From Nymphaea colorata (Eukaryota > Streptophyta > Magnoliopsida > Nymphaeales > Nymphaeaceae): DNA of 64,000 bases. A program made the position numbers and the translations under genes. The notes under the pieces were generated by a model. That model saw only the letters and a list, made by a program, of their open reading frames with translations. It was not told the origin of the DNA and made no database searches. The stretch is from positions 5,995,528 to 6,059,527 of the forward strand of contig NC_045140.1 of NCBI RefSeq assembly GCF_008831285.2, read 5' to 3'. Of the stretch, positions 61,301-64,000 are shown piece by piece (positions within the stretch are counted from its first letter, which is position 1; the number at the start of each line of letters is the position of its first letter).

Positions 61301-61720
61301 GTGGGGGAGTTTTGCCTCCTCCCCTCCTACATTCATCGCCTATAGCACAACATTTTCCTTCTGCATATGGATTTTGCCTTTTTCCTTCGCTTTTGCAAGC
61401 TCCTCTTTCTACCTATTTTGAAACATTCCTCCTTAGATGTTCACACACATCTTTTGATCAGTGAGGGGAAACCAATGGTCGATTCCCCCCGGAACATCCA
61501 ACAAACTCGTCTGGAATTGCTCCTTGCCTTTCCAACTGCTAGCAGCTGGCTTGTATTCCTTACCCTGGTTTTTTAATGTATCGGAAAGAGAGCTTTTCTC
61601 GTTCACCTTTGCGGAGAAAGAGAAGACCCTAGTGGAGGCTCCTCTGCTCCTTTCATACACAAACCTCCAAAAGGATTGGAACACCAGGGCATCATGCCAA
61701 TGTGACGTAGGATACTCATT
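58310..61720 (-). pseudogene. Decayed LINE, minus strand, second copy
   Basis: Reading from high to low coordinates: the endonuclease start near 61260 (N-M-R-G-V-A-G-A-A) and later endonuclease remnants to about 60880; RT palm remnants at 59770-59930 with stops; the RT block V-L-V-N-G-K-E-G, S-S-K-G-L-R-Q-G, S-P-C-L-F-V-L-V in the 100-codon frame 59466-59768; then the post-RT piece Y-L-E-L-P-L-F-T-G, L-V-S-F-G-E-R-L-C-L-I-K at 59116-59319. The G-D-P of the RT motif is changed to G-G-T. Many stops and frameshifts are present. The 61433-61684 frame may be the end of ORF1. It is a different subfamily from the LINE at 47105-50116. Confidence 0.8.
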
Positions 61721-61739
61721 TGAAGCATGAGATTAACAG

Positions 61740-62610
61740 TTCATGCTCAAAACCTTTTGTATATTTGAGTAACGCGTGCAGAGCGCTGCATGCTAGAGTG
61801 AAGGTTGGAGCAAATAATTACACAAAGCTAATGCCTCAAGGCACCTAATGATCCAAGAAACTCGCTAGCTCAAGTGCACGGCAACCGTTCCCTTCTTTAG
61901 TAGGGACCGTCGTAAAGCCTATCAGGAATGTTCCCCCATTGCGTCCTTCTCGGGAGATGCAGAACATCATTGTTGCCCCCAGCCACCTAAACGTGCATGG
62001 AGTTCTTGTGGATTACTAATATGCAGCATAGTGGCAGAGCCAAAAATTTTTGACTGAATGGAACTAATCAATGATTGAAGTACATCGCAGATGGTGGCTT
62101 ACGTACAAAGGACTGTGTGGGCAACAGCCCACAAATGCCGGTTACGCCCCAGAAGAAGGCAGTGATTAAGTACAAACTGTAAAGACAAGACTTTATGGTG
62201 GACATCTGCCACCATCTCCATCCAGGTTGCATCAACGTCCACCTCAAAACGGTTGTGTTTTTTGTTCGGTGGTTCTTTTTAAATCTTTTTGTTTGAGAAA
62301 CCTTTTAAAAGGGAGGAACCAGGTGAAGGCCCAAGGGCTACGCTCCCGAAGGACCACACCATACAAAGATCAGGTTGCAGAATGGTCAGGATTTTGACCT
62401 GGCCCCTTCCTACATTCACCACCTGTGGTGGTGGTTAACATCATTAAGGTTGCACTTTTTCTATCTTGACAAGCATTTTTCCCAATAACAATGAGTAAAG
62501 AAGAAAAAACAAGCATATACAAGTCATTAAGTTCGTCGGGTCAAGAGGCACAGACCAGCAAAACCAGATTTAAAGGTTTTTGTGGTGGCTTTAAAGAGCT
62601 ACTTGAAGGC
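61740..62610. other. Spacer between LINE and the terminal gene
   Basis: Mixed sequence. The gtggcagagccaaaaatttttgac string at 62032-62055 resembles the left end of short repeats like that at 49116. Some of this may be the 3' untranslated region of the minus-strand gene that follows. Confidence 0.4.
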
Positions 62611-62616
62611 AACTTT

Positions 62617-64000
62617 CTAGTGTTCGATCTTAATATTTATATCACCACGAATGTCTTGAACCTTGTGACGAAAATCTGAGAGCGGCATCTCCTCAACGCA
62701 ATCTGAGAATTTCACCTTGGGCCGCTGCCATCAATATGAAGGCGCGTCAGGCACGGGGCAGATAAGAGAAAATAAGGAATGAAATAAGTTATCTTGCACT
62801 AACTCTGTAGTGGAACTTAAGATCTTCAGTCATCTGCCTCAAACATTCTTTTCCCATTTCTTCTGCTTCTGATGCCCTTCTGCAGATTTCCTCTGCCTGC
62901 AATAAACACAAAATATCTGATATTTGAACATAAGAATATCAAGTGATACTTCGGATTTGTTATCACAAAAACATGGAATACTCTGGCTTAAACCATAACG
63001 CAGATGCTCATAAACACGACTCACGCTTGCAGCCAAATTTAATGTGCGCATGGGCAGATACGGACACCAATGCTCACCGTAGCCATGGAAATAATGTAGC
63101 TGACCACTTCAAAGGATCGAAACAGGCTAATGTATAACCACAAAGAGCAATATGAAGCATATAATAGACTTCAGTCTACCATTCGCATGATTATTGTTGA
63201 ATGCACAAACCAAGCTTTCTTATTGCTAATAATCTAGAAAAGAAAAAACAAAAGCTAAATAACTCCATCTATATAACTTCCAACAGATGATCAATACCGT
63301 ATGCAACATGGAAAAAGCTTTGAGCCCAAAAGGAGAATGCCCTGATTGTTAGAAACTTAGAATATGTTCTAGCATTCTGGATAAACATCAAAATAGAGAC
63401 ACAAATAGAGTCCATTGAAAAAATGAGGCATGAAAACTTCTTTTGAAGACAGTTGAAATGACAAGAATATATTGCCCAAGGGAAGATACTCAGACATAAA
63501 CATAGAAGCAGCAACATTGCTTGTCTCTGTATCAGTAATTTTTGGTTTAGATTCTCTGTTTAAGAGAACCATAGGTCACACTTTAGTTGTAAAACCAAAA
63601 TGATGCAGTGCACGTTCTGCAATAAAACTGTAGTCACACTTGAAACTGAAGTTTGAACTCTGTAAGACCCTATTATGACAACAGATCAATTGAGAAATTC
63701 AGTCAGATTACAGGTGACAATGCTGTCAAACCCTTACAAGATGCACCGAGCAGATTAAAGCATCCAATCTATGCCTGTTAAAAACTGTTTTGAACTTTGC
63801 TAACAAATTTCAGATAACATAGAAAGGATGACTAAATGTGCATAGACACGCATACTATACCTGCATGCAACTGATAACGACAGGAGGTGCAACTTCTCCG
63901 TGCCCAGAAATGATGGATCTCTGCAACACACTCCGCACATGTGAGAGCTCATTTGTCAAGTCCTTCACCAGATCTTCTGCTTTCTGGATCTGTTTTTGCG
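62617..64000 (-). CDS. C-terminal exons of an unrecognised protein (partial, runs off the window)
   Basis: Three minus-strand exons fit together: 64000-63861 (46 codons plus a split one; donor gtatag), 62896-62804 (31 codons; acceptor ttgcag, donor gttagt) and 62724-62617 (35 codons and TAG; acceptor ggcag). Both introns fall between codons. The first exon is a charged, coiled-coil-like helix (A-E-D-L-V-K-D-L-T-N-E-L) followed by H-G-E-V-A-P-P-V-V-I-S. The second is again helical and charged (I-C-R-R-A-S-E-A-E-E). The third reads P-K-V-K-F-S-D-C-V-E-E and ends K-I-E-H. If the 62803 donor is not used, the second exon ends four codons later at a TAA. The family is not recognised. The remainder of the gene lies beyond 64000. 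Confidence 0.55.

Overview
The window reads as nuclear DNA of a flowering plant. It holds an intron-bearing gene for a chloroplast-import (Tic22-type) protein, a NAC-domain gene, an endogenous plant pararetrovirus, LINE and Ty3 fragments, a hAT-type MITE, a long satellite array and one 100-N assembly gap. The species cannot be named from the sequence. Functional genes are sparse; most of the window is repeats.

Layout. 1-8577: a decayed caulimovirid-type endogenous pararetrovirus. Its 5' third exists twice, head to head (1-1885 on the minus strand, 1958-3846 on the plus strand), around a 72-nt patchwork spacer. The plus copy continues through coat protein, protease, reverse transcriptase and RNase H and ends in a promoter-like stretch. 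8578-21563: eleven tandem copies of a unit of about 1.18 kb, each built from about ten diverged sub-monomers of 100-125 bp, four in one orientation and six in the other. 21564-21663: gap. 21664-27853 and 30752-37553: two copies of one segment. Only the right copy has a complete small NAC gene (29978-33440), because its first exon lies in the single-copy stretch between the copies; the left copy starts at the gap and has lost, or hides, exon 1. 37560-41000: microsatellites and tandem repeats. About 41000-45400: a stretch of different base composition that may be organelle-derived. 46400-51100: a plant-mobile-domain fragment and a broken minus-strand LINE carrying nested MITEs. 52890-56713: the Tic22-like gene, eight exons, apparently intact. 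58300-61720: a second decayed minus-strand LINE. 62617-64000: the last three exons of an unrecognised minus-strand gene that runs off the window.

The most notable items are the head-to-head pararetrovirus with a 20-nt piece of its own protease region stitched into the spacer, the strand-switching higher-order satellite, the short NAC gene with an altered DNA-contact motif, and the left NAC copy whose damage is almost purely homopolymer shortening beside a gap, which suggests consensus error. All exon models were made by hand from splice signals and reading frame; no search or alignment was run.
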